Below are positions 60,950 to 64,000 of a DNA stretch of 64,000 nt, in pieces (position 1 is the stretch's first letter; every line of letters begins with the position of its first letter). This DNA is from Nautilus pompilius (taxonomy: Eukaryota; Mollusca; Cephalopoda; Nautilida; Nautilidae). Position numbers and translations under genes: made by a program. The notes under the pieces were generated by a model, which saw nothing but the letters and a program-made list of their open reading frames with translations, was not told the origin of the DNA and did no database searches. The stretch lies in NCBI GenBank assembly GCA_018389105.1, contig JACATO010000991.1, forward strand, positions 271,501 through 335,500. Direction: 5' to 3'.

Positions 60950-63450
60950 TTTAAGAAACTAATTTTACAATAAACATGATAACAGCCATGATGTAAATAT
61001 GCTTTACTAGAGGACATCTTGAATGAGATAAAGATTTGCACATTGTTACCGTAATAATGCGTTTTATTAGAATGCCAATGAGCATTCATAAATTGTATAT
61101 ATATTTAACTCACGATAGAATACTACATTGTAGTATATTACATTAATATGTAATCGAAGGAACTTTTCAGCATGCACCAAACGTATCTAAGGTAAAGTGT
61201 TCTTCGCTGTGCAATTCGATGGAAATTTTCCACTCGACAGAAATCCGTATCTTTGAAGATATGTTTACATTTGCTTCTCATCAGCCCTGTCAAGTGTAGA
61301 CGTTTCTGGAAGAGTGGACATATTTCATTGAGATTTTGAAGAGCCATGGTTACTGGCCTCATTTTTGAGTACTGAAACAATGGTGAAAAAAATAAATGCG
61401 ACTACATTTTAAAAAGTATACACACGGTAAAATCACAATCTCAATTAATGCCATTTTATATAGTTTCTAGAATTTAAAATATCTGAAATTTAGAATACGC
61501 TGCTGATTTTCATAGAACATTAGCTTTCGATATTTATTTATTTAATTTTTTGACAATTTTTACTTTTGTAATAATATAAAAAGAGTTATTTTGTGCCTTT
61601 TCGATTATATTTACTTTCTTTGTAGATTGTATCGTTTTTAACTCTTCGTATACCATCTGGTTTGCATTTTCATCGCACTAACCTTCATATCTATATTATT
61701 TAGACACAGATTGAGCCCTAAGAGCTGTGCCGCGGTACCTTTCTCCTTAATATGACTCTCTGTAACTACCCTTTTAACTCCACTTGTTTTCGTTAGGAGT
61801 GAGCTGACACAATATCTACAGACACTTCAACACACATACAGGTGGTGTAAGTTAGGTGTAAACTGACAAGCTGAGTGCGAAAAGTTAAAATTGGGAAATG
61901 TTTACAGTTATAACGTTTCAACTATTGTGCTCCATCTTCCTTATTCAGGATATGCTTGATGTGAGGAATATTGCAGAAATGTGATTACTGTTGTCAGATT
62001 GGCACATTAACCTCAAGGATCCGCCATACCTTGCTGTGTATCAATGTTGGGCGTTGGAACAGAAAACATATTTAACATTGAAATATTTGATAGTTTATAG
62101 ACATTTATAAAGCATTTTCAGGGTTTTCCAATGATTTCTGGCAAAAAAAATACGACAGATTGAAATTTCACGCTCCACCCGAGCATCGTAACATAAGTTA
62201 ATGGGAATAATTGATTAAAGCTGTCAAAACCGATTTCAAACTGTGTGTACACACACCCAGTATACTACAGTGCTCTCTGATGGTACTAATGTATTATATT
62301 TATAGATTATCGTTGTTATTATATCTAAAGAATCTATCAGGTAAAAATCGGTGTTATTTATTGGCATATGCAAAGAGGTAAACAGTATGTTCAAACTACC
62401 TAACGGTAAGAAATAGACAGGTGATGTTTCTACGCAGCCTGTATATGGGAAGACGCCATTAAATTCTGCTGCCGTACGTCAGGTCGTCATTCCTTGTAAT
62501 CTTAGGACATCTTAAGATACCGATTAGCCAGTTACTCTCGTAGTATTAAAGAGAAAACCGTGCAATTTCTAAGGATATAAAACTTTAGATGATGCTTTAA
62601 CTAGCACCAGTCTTTTATTTTGTGTATCCTAACACTGAAACCGGTATTTGACATGTTGCTATTTTTCGGGATTTTACCATCAACTGTTATAGACGTATCT
62701 ACGTTCTGGAGAACTTGAAGTCTTCAGGATGGTTTTGATTTAAAAAAAAAAACCTGTTGGATTCTGCACGGATAACTTTCGCTAACAGTGTTGCCCTCGT
62801 CCGAGTCAGAAGTTCTTGCCTTATTTTTTGAATGCAAGCTGGATATGAATCCCTTAACTACTGGTGACCAATCAAACGTTCTGTTCATTGGATCAAGGAG
62901 TCTGCTCAGTGGATACCCTTCTTGAGTAGTTCGCTTTCGCTCTCTCTGCGTAGTAATTTAAGTGCAGATATTGAATGAACATAATTCGCCTATTTTATAG
63001 TTTCAGTTTATCTGGGAATTGTCTCTCAAATAGCGTTTCCTCATGATTAGTTCATACGGCTGTTATATAAAGGAAATAGAAGAAGCTGCTTAGTTATCTA
63101 CTTCTTAAGAGCTGAGAAAAACAATATTCGTTTCTTTTTAAATTACAGTGCTGATATATCAAGTTACAGAATTATATGTATTTCTTCTGCCCAGGTACAT
63201 AAATTCGGAATACTTTTAAAAATGATATTCCGTGTTTTTATTTGATAAATTACAGATTGCTTCTTTTTTGTGATGGAATACATTATAGTTTAGGTTTTCG
63301 GCAGGCCCCGTTTTCTTTCTCTTCAATTCCCTAACGTTCTGAAAGGCAGTTAGAAAGCCACAGAAAGAAGAAAAAAAAAACTTTAATACGAGCTTTTAAA
63401 GGGAAATTCAAAAATGGTCCAAAAACAAACTGTTAATAGGGGTATGGATG
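60950..63450. other. AT-rich non-coding stretch
   Basis: Contains a small duplication (ACTAATTTTAAGAA / ACTAATTTTACAA near 60945-60966) and two adjacent hairpins near 61120. An 80-codon minus frame at 61138-61380 has no known features. Confidence 0.5.
61120..61154. repeat. Two adjacent perfect hairpins
   Basis: ATACTACA-T-TGTAGTAT (61120-61136) and ATTACAT-TAAT-ATGTAAT (61137-61154) sit back to back. Confidence 0.75.
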
Positions 63451-64000
63451 TCTCCTCCATCCCGAGTTATTCACCATGAAAACGGGAGTTGTATCGGAAG
63501 GTCTTCAGGGTAAGGTCAGGATTCGATCGCTTCTGAGGGCGATTGATCAATACTGATGGCGCAGTGCCTCCGCTGTTTGGAGGAACTCCTCGCTTGGAAG
63601 GAACTCGCGAGTTGAAACCGTTTCAGAAGAACCGGCACGTGATTTATGGCTATCAGAAACAATCCCATCTCCAAACCAGGCAGTCTTCTGTCAGGGGTGT
63701 CAGCGCGCTGACCGGAATACTCATCTAACGTGAGAACATCCTTCAAATAGATAGAACCCGAGTGACTTGCGAGCAAGAGGATCTGGCTTAGAAACGAAGC
63801 AGCAGTTACACTGATGAAAACATTCGGAGTTCAGTTTTCGATAAAGCGGTAATGATTTGAGCGGATTGGGTAAAAATCACTTGTGCGAACGTATCCATAA
63901 AATGGGAAGTTGGAGAACGCAGCGTAGCGCGCAGAAAAAGGAGTGGGGCGAAGATAAGATAACAGCGAGTTTTGTGTTTTGTATTAAAACTGAACAGAGT
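63451..64000. other. GC-richer patch at the window edge
   Basis: Antisense-overlapping frames of 61 (plus) and 86 codons (minus, 63516-63776) without a recognisable family. The patch runs toward the window end, so a feature may continue outside. Confidence 0.3.

Overview
The window looks like non-coding chromosomal DNA from an animal, most likely an invertebrate. It is AT-rich, with no bacterial operon structure and no intact gene of recognisable family. It carries long microsatellites (AC, TG, CT, GA, TTA), tRNA-derived SINE-like repeats and many decayed Tc1/mariner DNA transposons. The longest open frame is 162 codons, and open frames of that kind sit in GC-richer patches that are open in several frames at once. 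I could not identify the species; a marine invertebrate is a guess from the repeat style.

Layout. 1-2.3 kb: AT-rich DNA ending in a Tc1-like relic (1660-2300). 2.5-5.6 kb: a GC-richer patch with the 162-codon frame, a minus-strand Tc1-like relic (4750-5330) and a 39-bp minisatellite. 5.6-11 kb: two enhancer-like patches (about 7.04-7.72 and 10.2-10.77 kb) and a perfect 13-bp hairpin. 11.1-11.9 kb: Tc1-like relic. 12.57-12.74 kb: spaced 25-bp repeats. 14.6-23.5 kb: three SINE-like copies, AC, CT and TTA arrays, a Tc1-like relic (19.5-19.75 kb) and a 45-bp minisatellite (21.68-22.18 kb). 26.5-27.5 and 30.95-31.86 kb: two more Tc1-like relics, with a large CT array between them. 37 kb: a minus-strand SINE-like copy. 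42.0-42.3 kb: another transposase N-terminus relic. 44.1-44.6 kb: enhancer-like patch. 47.7-48.43 kb: a LINE 3' end followed at once by a complete 384-bp Tc1-type MITE. 52.96-54.03 kb: a mariner with one recognisable terminal repeat and a frameshifted transposase. 54.5-55.1 kb: Tc1-like relic. 55.9-57.0 kb: a GC-richer patch and an enhancer-like patch. 60.8-60.9 kb: GA array. The rest is AT-rich DNA in which I recognise nothing.

I see no set of genes working together. The window is best read as a gene desert or a large intron or intergenic region: a graveyard of several distinct Tc1/mariner families, with a few compositionally unusual islands that could be cis-regulatory. The signals most worth testing are eight exact matches to the CTCF core motif, a TGACGTA motif shared by two unrelated tandem arrays, and the enhancer-like patches. 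No previously undescribed enzymatic or defence system could be supported from the sequence.
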